A stretch of 24,712 bases of DNA from Methanomassiliicoccaceae archaeon UBA113 (GCA_002506175.1 DAXB01000059.1:1308-26019), one strand, 5' to 3'. Shown: positions 15,694 to 23,043, counted from the stretch's first letter. Notes: generated by a model from the sequence alone, not told the origin. A program made the numbers and translations.

Positions 15694-16779
15694 ATGAAAT
15701 CGAAACTATCTGCGCTGTTCGCAGTATTCGTCTTGATGTCCGGAGGCCTCATTCTGATGCTGCCTTCCGAAGATGACGCGGGAGAATCATTCTTCATAAC
15801 AGACGGGACCGGTGAGAGGTTCTATTATCCCGGTCCGTCGGAACATGTTGTCTGCGGGGGAGTGGGTGCTGCCTTGACCGTAGCCGATGCCGGATACATC
15901 GAGAAGATCGTCGCTGTAGACAAGTACTCCACATACAGTTACACCAAGAACGTGAAGCTGAAGAATCTGGATGCGGTGGATTTCGGATCGATGTACGGAA
16001 CCACCAATCATGAATTCATTATCACAAGCCTTGTCAACATGAAAGAAGAGGGAAGGATCTCTCTCGGAGATTCCATCATCCTCACATCCTATACATCCAA
16101 TCTCGAGCTCCGCGAAAGACTCAATGCAATCGGTTTCGAGCGTGTCCTTGTCTGGACCAGTGAAATCGATACCTATGATACGGTAGTGGATTTCGTCAAA
16201 TCGGTATCGAAGATCGTGGCGGGAACCGAGACGCAGTCCATCAGGGATATGGAGGACAAGTATCAGATGGTCAAGGATTACGTCGCAACCCACACAACCA
16301 CGAATCCTCCGAAGGCGCTCTATGTAGCTTATTCCGGAAATGCGCTGAAGGTCGGGAACACGGGGCTGATGCACAGCATGCTGAAGGTCTGCGGTGCGGA
16401 CCAGCTCGGATACGATGCTTCAAAATCTGCTTCATACGGGGATTCGGCGATGATAGTATCCATCCTCGGGGAGAACAGGGACGCAGTCGTGTTCGTCCAG
16501 AATGCGTATTTCGCCTCCGGCTACACGCTGGACACATTCTATAACGACGTGTTGGGCGGAGACCGGTCGATAAGGGTAATCGAGATGGGCATCGATTGGA
16601 ACAACTGGTGCCCCGAGTCCGTCGATGCCGTCTATGAAATCGCAGAGCAGCTCTACGAGGGGAAGTACATCCCCAAGACCGATGAATCAAGCCAGCTGTG
16701 GATCATGCTGGGTGCATCCCTCGCTTTAGTGGCTCTGATCATAGCTGTCACATGGTTCACCACGAAGAGGATTAATTGA
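15694..16779 (+). CDS. ABC transporter substrate-binding protein (BtuF/FecB type), membrane-anchored
   Basis: This 361-residue lipid-facing protein should capture an iron chelate, corrinoid or metal for the permease that follows. An N-terminal signal or anchor (residues 5-24, hydrophobic) precedes a fold-type TroA/BtuF domain; the first lobe has VVCGGVGAALTVADAGYIEKIVAVD, a typical opening for this class, and the second lobe includes LYVAYSGNALKVGNTGLM. A second hydrophobic helix (about 336-357) and the tail TTKRIN anchor the C-terminus, a layout seen in some archaeal binding proteins. No lipobox Cys is present. The start is fixed by the TATA box at 15654-15663 and a leader of about 10 bases. 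It is the first gene of a three-gene operon under the operator at 15626-15680. The ligand cannot be read from sequence. Confidence 0.87.
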   Translation: MKSKLSALFAVFVLMSGGLILMLPSEDDAGESFFITDGTGERFYYPGPSEHVVCGGVGAALTVADAGYIEKIVAVDKYSTYSYTKNVKLKNLDAVDFGSMYGTTNHEFIITSLVNMKEEGRISLGDSIILTSYTSNLELRERLNAIGFERVLVWTSEIDTYDTVVDFVKSVSKIVAGTETQSIRDMEDKYQMVKDYVATHTTTNPPKALYVAYSGNALKVGNTGLMHSMLKVCGADQLGYDASKSASYGDSAMIVSILGENRDAVVFVQNAYFASGYTLDTFYNDVLGGDRSIRVIEMGIDWNNWCPESVDAVYEIAEQLYEGKYIPKTDESSQLWIMLGASLALVALIIAVTWFTTKRIN

Positions 16780-16804
16780 AGGAGTGCTATCGGGAGACGT
16801 TAAC

Positions 16805-17830
16805 ATGAAGGGGAACAAGACTGCGAGAGTAACAGCGACAGCCATGGTGCTGGCGGTCATTCTCTTCGTGTTCGTTATGATGGATCTGTCATGGGCAGGA
16901 ACCCGTACTCTCTCGCTGGGTGAGGTTTGGGACGCGCTTATCGGGAAGGGGACCTGGGCCAATGATATCATCGTCAACACTCAGAATCTGCCGAGGGTAG
17001 TGCTGGGTATATTCGTCGGAGCCGGATTGGCCGTGACCGGAGCAGTCATGCAGGCCGTATTCAGGAACCCTCTAGCCACCCCATACATACTGGGGCTGTC
17101 ATCGGGGGCATCGTTGGGTGCAGCCCTCGCGGTCCTGATACCCGTATCGTTCATACCGCTTACGCTGATGCAGCCCATGCTGGCATTCGTGCTGTGCTTC
17201 TGCACCATGCTGCTCGTCTATTCGATATCGAAATCCAGCGGGAGCATGATTAAGACCGAGACGTTGGTCCTGGCCGGAGTTGCTGTATCATCGCTCATCA
17301 CGGCGGTGGTCTCGCTTCTCACCTACATAGCGCCCAGTGAGCAGATGGGAAGCATAGTGTTCTGGTCCATGGGGAGTCTGGGAAATGCGACCTGGGAGAA
17401 GATCGCATTCGCCGCACCGATCATCGCCGTCGGGATATTCGTGATGGTATGCCAGTCGCGGAATCTCAATGCCATGATGCTGGGGGATGCGCATGCCATG
17501 GACCTCGGAGTCGATGTCAGGAGGATCAGACTGTTCCTCCTCGTAATATCGTCGCTCGTAGTGGCGGCGGCCGTGTCGTTCGCGGGAACCATCGGTTTCA
17601 TCGGATTGGTCATACCGCACATATTCAGGCTCATTCTCGGACCGGACAACCGTCTGGTCATACCGATCTCCGTCATCGGAGGATCGGCATTCATACTGAT
17701 GTGCGATTATATCTCGCATGTCGTGGCACCTCTGTACGGAGTTCTGCCGATCGGAGTTGTCACCGCAATCATCGGAGCACCGTTTTTCATCTATCTGCTC
17801 TGCACCAAGAAGAAGGCGATAGGATGGTGA
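16805..17830 (+). CDS. ABC transporter permease, BtuC/FecCD family
   Basis: This 341-residue permease has about ten hydrophobic helices and belongs to the family that imports iron-siderophores, heme and cobalamin. The family signature PRVVLGIFVGAGLAVTGAVM leads into FRNPLATPYILGLSSGASLGA. The ATPase-coupling region and the late segment FAGTIGFIGLVIPHIFR are also typical. A GTG at 16784 is in frame, but GGGAGA lies 7 bases before the ATG at 16805 and nothing spaced properly precedes the GTG, so the ATG is chosen. It follows the binding-protein gene by 25 bases and overlaps the ATPase gene by 7 bases. It should work as a homodimer with the ATPase encoded next. Confidence 0.94.
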   Translation: MKGNKTARVTATAMVLAVILFVFVMMDLSWAGTRTLSLGEVWDALIGKGTWANDIIVNTQNLPRVVLGIFVGAGLAVTGAVMQAVFRNPLATPYILGLSSGASLGAALAVLIPVSFIPLTLMQPMLAFVLCFCTMLLVYSISKSSGSMIKTETLVLAGVAVSSLITAVVSLLTYIAPSEQMGSIVFWSMGSLGNATWEKIAFAAPIIAVGIFVMVCQSRNLNAMMLGDAHAMDLGVDVRRIRLFLLVISSLVVAAAVSFAGTIGFIGLVIPHIFRLILGPDNRLVIPISVIGGSAFILMCDYISHVVAPLYGVLPIGVVTAIIGAPFFIYLLCTKKKAIGW

Positions 17831-18618
17831 ACGCGATGGAGGTCAAGGACCTAAGCTATTCGTACGCGGGGAGCAACGTCCTGGAGGACATCTGCCTCAC
17901 CGTAGGCAAGGGGGAGATCCTAGGCATCCTGGGCCCCAACGGAGGGGGGAAGACCACCCTCCTGAAGAATCTGAACAAGAACCTGTCTCCGAGATGCGGA
18001 TGCGTTCTCGTCGACGGGACGGATATCGCCGACCTTTCCAAGAAAGCCATCGCATCGAAGGTCGCAGTCGTCCCTCAGACCAACGAGGTCAACTTCTCAT
18101 TCACTGTGAGGGAGATCGTGGAGATGGGCCGTATGCCGTTCCAAGAGTCCTTCCGCGGCAGTTCTACATCGGATTCGGAGATAGTGGACCGTGCTCTGGA
18201 ACAGACGGGTCTGACGGGGATGCAGGAGCGTCTGATAAACACTATGAGCGGAGGGGAGAGGCAGCGTGTCATCATCGCAAGAGCGATAGCTCAGACGCCT
18301 CAGATCCTCCTTATGGATGAGCCTACGCTCCATCTTGACATAAGCAAGCAGTTCGATTCATTGAATCTGGTGACTAAGCTGGCCAGGGATAATGGCATGA
18401 CCGTCGTTATCGTATCCCACGATCTCGCCATGGCTGCAAGGTACTGCGACAGGATCATCATGATCCATAATCACCGTATCCATGCGATGGGGAGGCCGGA
18501 GGAAGTTCTAACGCCGGAGAATATGAGGACTGTGTTCAACGTCGATGCCGATCTTTTCTTTGATGAGAAGATAGGGAAGAATACGGTCATCCTTCATGAT
18601 TCATACAACGGAAATTGA
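17824..18618 (+). CDS. ABC transporter ATP-binding protein, BtuD/FecE type
   Basis: This 264-residue ATPase powers the uptake system encoded by the two genes before it. Walker A is GPNGGGKT (37-44), the Q-loop is VVPQTNE, the signature is MSGGERQR, Walker B is ILLMDEPTLHLD, and the H-loop is VSHD. The central segment VREIVEMGRMPFQESF is characteristic of the FecE/BtuD group. The frame is open upstream inside the permease gene, but the ATG at 17824 overlaps the permease stop by 7 bases, which fits translational coupling; ATG 17836 is a possible later start. A hairpin terminator follows within 10 bases of the stop. The transported ligand is not shown. Confidence 0.94.
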   Translation: MVNAMEVKDLSYSYAGSNVLEDICLTVGKGEILGILGPNGGGKTTLLKNLNKNLSPRCGCVLVDGTDIADLSKKAIASKVAVVPQTNEVNFSFTVREIVEMGRMPFQESFRGSSTSDSEIVDRALEQTGLTGMQERLINTMSGGERQRVIIARAIAQTPQILLMDEPTLHLDISKQFDSLNLVTKLARDNGMTVVIVSHDLAMAARYCDRIIMIHNHRIHAMGRPEEVLTPENMRTVFNVDADLFFDEKIGKNTVILHDSYNGN

Positions 18619-18626
18619 TTTCTTTT

Positions 18627-18655
18627 GATGGGACAACCCATCATTCTTTATTCGT
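18627..18655 (+). terminator. Hairpin terminator of the ABC-uptake operon
   Basis: A perfect 6-bp stem GATGGG/CCCATC with a 4-base loop (18627-18642) is followed by ATTCTTTATTCGT. It ends the three-gene operon before the opposite-strand tRNA-Asp gene. Confidence 0.6.
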
Positions 18656-18709
18656 TTCGAGAAGAATGATAAAGCGAACTCTCAATGAATAAATGTGAGA
18701 AAAGATGAG

Positions 18710-18782
18710 CGCCCTGGACGGAATTTGAATCCGTGTCGAAGCCTCGACAGGGCTTCATGATAGGCCGCTACACTACCAGGGC
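18710..18782 (-). tRNA. tRNA-Asp (anticodon GTC)
   Basis: A 73-base cloverleaf lies on the minus strand. The acceptor stem pairs GCCCTGG with CCAGGGC, the anticodon stem is AAGCC/GGCTT around the loop CTGTCGA (anticodon GTC), and the T arm is ACGGA-TTCAAAT-TCCGT. The discriminator is G73, as expected for tRNA-Asp. CCA is not encoded. A TATA box (ATTATATAC, 18807-18815) is centred 29 bases upstream. The 3' flank CTCATCTTTTCTC is shared with the tRNA-Gly gene at 23528. Confidence 0.95.
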
Positions 18783-18806
18783 AACAAATCACAGTATAAT
18801 GGTCGC

Positions 18807-18815
18807 GTATATAAT
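18807..18815 (-). promoter_or_regulatory. TATA box of tRNA-Asp
   Basis: ATTATATAC on the minus strand is centred about 29 bases before the mature tRNA 5' end. Confidence 0.6.
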
Positions 18816-18920
18816 ACTTGGGTACAAGGTCCAGTATCGTTTTTATTGTCTGGATTTAAAATGTATTTCTTTTATCGGAAGAATGGGAAGCACTAAATCG
18901 AACGGTTCCGATGACGTCTC

Positions 18921-19322
18921 ATGCCTCTAGGAGATCCGCACGGAGCCAATTTCGAATATACGGTCGAAGGACTTCCAGAATCCGTTTTCGCCTGTACGAT
19001 CCCGGTGCGGGATGTCGCTCGTTCAGTTTTGTTCTACAAAGACATACTCCGTATGGATGTTCTCTTCTCGGATTCCGATATTGCATATCTCAGGAGAGGG
19101 GAGTCCCGTGTCATCTTGAGGAAGTCCGTTTCGGTAGGAATAGACACAGGTCTGTATTTCGGGGTGGACAATCCTTACAACACGCGCAGACGCCTCATAG
19201 ATGAAGGGGTCATATTCGTTCAGGAGCCCAAGCGCGGCCCGTTCGGAACATTCTGCTCCATATGCGATGACGATGCGAACATTATCCATCTCATCGAGAT
19301 GAATGCTGAATTCAAGAATTGA
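18921..19322 (+). CDS. VOC (glyoxalase/bleomycin-resistance fold) superfamily protein
   Basis: This 133-residue protein has the paired beta-alpha-beta-beta-beta layout of the vicinal-oxygen-chelate fold. The first unit begins at ACTIPVRDVARSVLFYKDIL, a typical opening (xxxIxVxDxxxSxxFYxxxL), and the last strand reads IHLIEMN with the usual terminal Glu. The first-strand metal-binding His of glyoxalases is replaced (TIPV), so metal use is uncertain. The function cannot be assigned; relatives include isomerases, epoxide lyases and antibiotic-binding proteins. A weak TATA (CTAAAT at 18893) is 26 bases upstream, and ATTTAAAAT at 18854 is an alternative giving a leader of about 35 bases. It shares a bidirectional terminator with the convergent sufB gene. 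Confidence 0.85.
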   Translation: MPLGDPHGANFEYTVEGLPESVFACTIPVRDVARSVLFYKDILRMDVLFSDSDIAYLRRGESRVILRKSVSVGIDTGLYFGVDNPYNTRRRLIDEGVIFVQEPKRGPFGTFCSICDDDANIIHLIEMNAEFKN

Positions 19323-19329
19323 AAAGAAT

Positions 19330-19344
19330 GGGGGGAGTTCCCCC
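19330..19344. terminator. Bidirectional hairpin terminator between the VOC gene and sufB
   Basis: GGGGG-AGTT-CCCCC (19331-19344) lies between two convergent stops. To the right it is followed by AAGTGTTTTCTC, and on the minus strand by CATTCTTTTC, so it can serve both transcripts. Confidence 0.6.
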
Positions 19345-19354
19345 AAGTGTTTTC

Positions 19355-20554
19355 TCAGTCGCCCAGGTTGGCCTGTTCGATAGCTGAATCGAGCTCCTTC
19401 TGCAGTGCAGGAGGAAGTCCGTTGATGCTTCCGGAGAGGAATCCCTTGACGATCATGCTGACCGCCTGATCCTCGTCCAGACCTCTGGACATGAGATACT
19501 CGATCTGATCCCTTGCGATCTTTCCGACCGCCGCTTCGTGTGTCAGCTCCACATCCGCCACATGAACCTCAAGTTCTGGGATGGCAACCGTGGATCCGCC
19601 GTCCTTCAGGACGATGCTCCTGCATTCAAGGTGTCCCTTGACCTGGGGCGCGTTTCCGACCATGCGTCCGCGTGCGCACATGTTTCCGCCCATCGAGATG
19701 GACCTGGACATGATCTCCGCTCTTGCGCCCTTTCCGTTGAGGTTGACCATTCCGCCTGTATCGATATCGGAGTTCTCATGTGCTATGCACATGGTGTTGT
19801 ATGTTGCCGATGCATTCTCCGCGAGGGTTGCCACGGGGAAGCTCTGGAGGCTTCCGACAGGATTGAGCAGCACGTAGTTGTTCGTGTAGTTCGAGTTCTT
19901 CCCGACAAGGCATGCCGTCCTCGGTCTGACGCCGGTCTGCTTGCCCCAGCTGTGGATCATGCTGAATGTCAGGTTCGCGTTGTCTCCAACGTAGATCTCG
20001 GACACTCCGACGTGCAAAGCATCGTCTGCGTGATGCGATGTGGAACAGCCCGTAATCATCTCAAGGGATGCTCCGTCCTCCACGATGACGATGTTGTGGA
20101 CATTCTGGATCGTTCTGTTGCTGTTCATCAGCATGCAGGTCTGCACAGGGGTCTTGATGTGGTATCCCGATTTCACCCTAACGAAGTATCCGTCGGATTC
20201 TTCAAGGTATCCTTTGGCGGTGTACTTGTCCTTGGCGGGATCCAGTATCTTCCAGTAATAGTCTTTGAGGCCGTCGTATTTCTCGAGCGCCTCTCTGGTG
20301 GACATGAACTCCAGGCCTTCCTGCTTCTTCGCGGAGCAGTGACTGACGCTGTTGTTGATCATGACGATGGTTCCGGAACGGTTCTGCTCGTCAGCAACGA
20401 CACCGACGTTCTCCATCTCTTTCGCGAACTCGGAGCTCTGGAGGTCGTCTATCCTGTCGGAGTCCTGAGCCATTTCGTAGTGGTCGAGGTCCAGGTCCTT
20501 TCCGTAGGCGCCCTTCTTGTTCAGCGCTTCTTTCACAGATTGATTATCTGACAT
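19355..20554 (-). CDS. sufB: SufB/SufD-family Fe-S cluster assembly scaffold (SmsB type)
   Basis: This 399-residue scaffold assembles iron-sulfur clusters together with the SufC ATPase. The core is a right-handed beta-helix, visible as a long run of short strands (VHNIVIVEDGASLEMITG onward). The C-terminal signature THEAAVGKIARDQIEYLMSRGL with His near residue 339 is diagnostic for the SufB/D family. Only one SufB/D gene is present beside sufC, with no SufD, SufS or SufE nearby; this is the minimal two-gene SufCB (SMS) layout common in anaerobic archaea. A GTG at 20563 is in frame, but GGAGAG is spaced about 8 bases before the ATG at 20554, favouring the ATG. It overlaps sufC by 22 bases and is probably translationally coupled. 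Confidence 0.94.
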   Translation of the reverse strand: MSDNQSVKEALNKKGAYGKDLDLDHYEMAQDSDRIDDLQSSEFAKEMENVGVVADEQNRSGTIVMINNSVSHCSAKKQEGLEFMSTREALEKYDGLKDYYWKILDPAKDKYTAKGYLEESDGYFVRVKSGYHIKTPVQTCMLMNSNRTIQNVHNIVIVEDGASLEMITGCSTSHHADDALHVGVSEIYVGDNANLTFSMIHSWGKQTGVRPRTACLVGKNSNYTNNYVLLNPVGSLQSFPVATLAENASATYNTMCIAHENSDIDTGGMVNLNGKGARAEIMSRSISMGGNMCARGRMVGNAPQVKGHLECRSIVLKDGGSTVAIPELEVHVADVELTHEAAVGKIARDQIEYLMSRGLDEDQAVSMIVKGFLSGSINGLPPALQKELDSAIEQANLGD

Positions 20555-21288
20555 GCTCCGCACTCTCCGTATCCGTTTTCTTTGATCTCCTTGAGGAGGT
20601 CCATAGGCCTTCCGCTGCAGCGAATCCTACCTTCTTTCATGACATATGCGCAGTCCGCGCCTATGTAGTCCAGAATCTGTCCCGTGTGTGTGATGACCAA
20701 CGATGAGACGTGTCTCTGGATGTCGCGCCCGCAGCCTTTCTTGTCGTACAGGAGGTCGTGGACCTTGTTGCCGATGAGATCTATGTTCTCAAGGTCCACT
20801 CCCGATTCGGGCTCGTCCAGAAGGATGAACTCCGGTTTCTGGGCAGTGAGCTGGAGAAGCTCCGACCTTTTGATCTCTCCTCCGGAGAACCCTACATTGA
20901 TCTCCCTGTCGAGGAAGTTCTTCATCTTGAACTTGTCAGCGTCTGCCAGAACCGATTCCGCACTCTCGGAGGCGGCTGTCTTGATGAGGTCTCCGAGTTT
21001 CACTCCGAAGATGTTCGGGGGCCTCTGCATCATCATGCCTATTCCGAGCTTTGCGCGCTGGTCCACGGTCATATCGGTGATATCGGTGCCTTTGTAGACT
21101 ATGCTTCCGCTGGTCACCTTCACGGTACTGTATCCCATGATGGTAGCAAGAAGCGTAGATTTTCCGGATCCGTTGGGTCCGAACAGCACGCATGTCTCCC
21201 CTTCGTTGACCGTCAGGTTGACCCCTTTAAGGATCTCCCTCTCTCCAGCCTCCGCGTGGAGGTCGACGATTTTCAGCATTTCGGTCAT
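20533..21288 (-). CDS. sufC: Fe-S cluster assembly ATPase SufC (SmsC type)
   Basis: This 251-residue ABC-type ATPase drives conformational change of the SufB scaffold. Walker A is GPNGSGKST (37-45), the Q-loop is MMQRPPN, the signature is FSGGEIKRSELLQ with the extra K/E residues typical of SufC, and Walker B is FILLDEPESGVD, where the SGVD ending marks SufC rather than a transport ATPase. The H-loop is VITHT. The open frame extends to 21384, but the TATA box at 21321-21330 predicts a start near 21300, so the ATG at 21288 is the first usable start and gives the normal family length. A later ATG at 21279 is possible. The C-terminal Cys pair in GECGACQ is unusual but not interpreted. Confidence 0.95.
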   Translation of the reverse strand: MTEMLKIVDLHAEAGEREILKGVNLTVNEGETCVLFGPNGSGKSTLLATIMGYSTVKVTSGSIVYKGTDITDMTVDQRAKLGIGMMMQRPPNIFGVKLGDLIKTAASESAESVLADADKFKMKNFLDREINVGFSGGEIKRSELLQLTAQKPEFILLDEPESGVDLENIDLIGNKVHDLLYDKKGCGRDIQRHVSSLVITHTGQILDYIGADCAYVMKEGRIRCSGRPMDLLKEIKENGYGECGACQIINL

Positions 21289-21320
21289 GTCATCACTTGG
21301 ACTACCAATCATAGCTATCC

Positions 21321-21330
21321 TATTTTTATC
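21321..21330 (-). promoter_or_regulatory. TATA box of sufC-sufB
   Basis: GATAAAAATA on the minus strand is centred near 21325, about 37 bases before the chosen ATG. This predicts a leader of roughly 11 bases and rules out the longer starts. Confidence 0.55.
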
Positions 21331-21388
21331 CTTGTAAGGAACGCGCGCGTGAATAAGCTCTATTAACCAGAGGGACTTCGACATCAGC

Positions 21389-21397
21389 CTTTATACG
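21389..21397 (+). promoter_or_regulatory. TATA box of iron-sulfur flavoprotein gene 2
   Basis: CTTTATACG is centred about 27 bases before the ATG at 21420, predicting a leaderless message divergent from sufC. Confidence 0.6.
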
Positions 21398-21419
21398 TCT
21401 CCGTGGCATTCGCCCGATT

Positions 21420-21998
21420 ATGAAGATCATCGCCCTCAATGGAAGCCCCCGTCCCATCGGAAATACAAGCAACATCCTGAATGATGTGTTCGATGAGTTC
21501 GAGAAGGAGGGCATAGAGATGGAGATTGTTCATCTGTACGAGTACCGTTTCATGAACTGCAACGTATGTCTCACATGCGAGATACGCGGCGACGGAAGGT
21601 GCCAGGATGAGGATGATGGCCTCAACGATCTCCTTGATAAGCTCAGGGAGGCGGACGGTATCATTCTGGCATCGCCGACTTACGCAGGGGCATGCCCGAG
21701 TGTAATGCAGACGTTCCTCGAGAGGGCCGCATTGGTCTATGAGAAGGGCGATTTGGGACTCAACGGCAAGATCGGTGGCGCAATCGCAGTGTGTGGGCAC
21801 GAGGGAGCATCGCTCGTTTACAATCAGCTGGTGGATTTCCTTCTCCGCAACGGTGTGACCGTATGCGGATCTAATCCCCTGCCGATAATCCACGCCTTGA
21901 ATTCCCCTCAGTACTTGGATGATGAGAAAGGTATGAAGGGGGTCTATGCCCTGGTCAGAAACATGACCTCCCTTCTGATGAAGATAAACGGTTACTGA
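21420..21998 (+). CDS. Iron-sulfur flavoprotein (flavodoxin-fold, NADPH-dependent FMN reductase family)
   Basis: This 192-residue flavodoxin-fold protein binds FMN through the loop NGSPRPIGNTS (7-17) and the segment ILASPTYAG. Cysteines C47, C50, C53 and C61 give C-x2-C-x2-C-x7-C, the compact 4Fe-4S motif of archaeal Isf proteins, so it should pass electrons between ferredoxin and an acceptor that is not known here. It differs clearly in sequence from the paralogue at 4339, so it is not a recent copy. Its promoter diverges from sufCB; a link to iron-sulfur metabolism is possible but not shown. It converges on the Cys-rich gene with one base between stops. Confidence 0.87.
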   Translation: MKIIALNGSPRPIGNTSNILNDVFDEFEKEGIEMEIVHLYEYRFMNCNVCLTCEIRGDGRCQDEDDGLNDLLDKLREADGIILASPTYAGACPSVMQTFLERAALVYEKGDLGLNGKIGGAIAVCGHEGASLVYNQLVDFLLRNGVTVCGSNPLPIIHALNSPQYLDDEKGMKGVYALVRNMTSLLMKINGY

Positions 21999-21999
21999 T

Positions 22000-22722
22000 T
22001 CAGAAGAAGTACCATCCGCAGTTCTCTGCTACGGATATCTTGGCTACGGCCTCCATCCTCTCGACGGGACCCATGTAGCGGTTTACATAGACCTTTCCTT
22101 CTTCGGGGAGGGCTTTCTTCAGGACCTCTACCTCTTCCAGGAGAGCCTCGGCATCTGCTGGGGTAAACTTCTTCTGGGTCTTGGCGGATTCCAGAGCGGA
22201 TGCCGTTATGGGGCAGTTGTGCCTGGCGGCTATATCTGGGAGCTTGCTGTTGTCGGGTCCGAACGCACCGATGCATCCGCGCCCCTTGTCCCAGGACAGA
22301 GGGCATTTGGCGCACATGTCGTTCATCTCATCGAACTCCAGCTGATCCCAGCCGGTGATGATATCATCTTTGCCGGCCGCTGCAAGGGCTTTCTTCTTCT
22401 GATCATCAGAGAGTCCTTCCATCTCGATCCATCCGGTGCAGACCTTTTTCGCCAGAGGTTTGAGGAGGGTAAGGTCTTCGTCTTTCTTGACCTTGCAGAT
22501 GTATACTGCATCGGTCTCTGCGTTGATCCTGTTCCTTTTGAGGAAGCTCTCCCAATCTCCGACAACGCCTTTGGCGGTGTCAAGGTCCACCAGTTCATCG
22601 TATTGGAGAATATCCCCAAGTCCTTCGGTGTTGTCTGCATGGACTTTGATGATATTTGACCTGAGGTCCTTGCATGCAGAGTTCTTTGCTTCCATTTCAC
22701 ATATGCCGATATTGATTCCCAT
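22000..22722 (-). CDS. Uncharacterised Cys-rich soluble protein
   Basis: I do not recognise this 240-residue protein. It is soluble-looking, with no signal or membrane segment, and has nine cysteines. Two near the N-terminus (C8, C17) and a cluster MCAKCPLSWDKGRGC suggest a metal or iron-sulfur site. The C-terminus ends ENCGWYFF after the helical segment VNRYMGPVERMEAVAKI. The open frame continues to an ATG at 22854, but a TATA box at 22761-22770 and GAGG (22731-22734) spaced 7 bases before the ATG at 22722 support the shorter start. The region further upstream is better explained as a structured RNA or leader. The partner is unknown; an adjacent Fe-S flavoprotein lies in convergent orientation. 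Confidence 0.8.
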   Translation of the reverse strand: MGINIGICEMEAKNSACKDLRSNIIKVHADNTEGLGDILQYDELVDLDTAKGVVGDWESFLKRNRINAETDAVYICKVKKDEDLTLLKPLAKKVCTGWIEMEGLSDDQKKKALAAAGKDDIITGWDQLEFDEMNDMCAKCPLSWDKGRGCIGAFGPDNSKLPDIAARHNCPITASALESAKTQKKFTPADAEALLEEVEVLKKALPEEGKVYVNRYMGPVERMEAVAKISVAENCGWYFF

Positions 22723-22760
22723 CTCAGTGCCTCGATGAATGTATATCCGCTTTACCCAGT

Positions 22761-22770
22761 TAATATAGTC
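22761..22770 (-). promoter_or_regulatory. TATA box of the Cys-rich protein gene
   Basis: GACTATATTA on the minus strand predicts a start near 22739 and a leader of about 17 bases. That leader contains the GAGG Shine-Dalgarno before the ATG at 22722. Confidence 0.5.
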
Positions 22771-22810
22771 TGCGCTGGGACGCTCGGATAATCTGAAAAC
22801 ATATTTGTGT

Positions 22811-22950
22811 GCGCAATTCCGCTGGAATTGTTGCAGGGCGGAAGGTGATACCATGGCGGCTTCCGTTAAGCAGGAATAGGTGAAAGAGTACTATCTACCG
22901 TATTCTTTCCGGATCCTCGCCCTTCGTTCTCTACGGAATATCCGCCTTGC
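22811..22950 (-). ncRNA. Candidate structured RNA or long structured leader
   Basis: On the minus strand a TATA box (TTTAAA, 22974-22979) predicts a start near 22950. From 22946 the RNA can close a long stem: GGCGG (22942-22946) with CCGCC (22855-22859), then TTCCGT (22933-22938) with ACGGAA (22861-22866), enclosing about 66 bases. A perfect 7-bp hairpin CAATTCC/GGAATTG (22814-22830) follows. CTTCCG at 22860-22865 could instead pair with CGGAAG at 22839-22844, excluding the closing stem, as in a switching leader. No known RNA family was recognised. It could be a free RNA or a 5' leader of the Cys-rich gene at 22722. Confidence 0.3.
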
Positions 22951-22973
22951 AGATGAAGAAATGATGTTTATGG

Positions 22974-22979
22974 TTTAAA
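22974..22979 (-). promoter_or_regulatory. TATA-like element before the candidate RNA
   Basis: TTTAAA is centred about 30 bases before the first paired base of the candidate RNA at 22946. Confidence 0.35.
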
Positions 22980-23043
22980 GATATTGGATGTATAATCCAA
23001 CCAAATCGACATTCCTGCAGTCGGGCACAATGTTCAGGGGGTG

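Larger units (their letters stand above)
22723..23043. other. 321-base intergenic region with promoters and structured elements
   Basis: No protein gene is supported here. From right to left on the minus strand it holds a 6-bp hairpin TTGGAT/ATCCAA (22984-23000), a weak candidate terminator for the small charged protein gene; the TTTAAA element; the candidate structured RNA; and the TATA box and Shine-Dalgarno of the Cys-rich gene. A frame open from 22854 to 22723 is in phase with that gene but is thought untranslated. Confidence 0.6.

Noticed and set aside
19538..20551. A 337-codon open frame on the plus strand opposite sufB.
   Set aside because: The minus-strand frame is a clear SufB protein, and the opposite frame shows no recognisable fold and has composition expected of an antisense shadow.
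22723..22854. Upstream extension of the Cys-rich protein to an ATG at 22854.
   Set aside because: The 44 added codons show no domain-like pattern, while a TATA box and GAGG lie within the stretch and fit the ATG at 22722. The absence of stops over this length can occur by chance.
22945..22975. Possible C/D-box guide RNA boxes (ATGATG near 22961).
   Set aside because: The C box is imperfect and no properly spaced D and C'/D' boxes were found.
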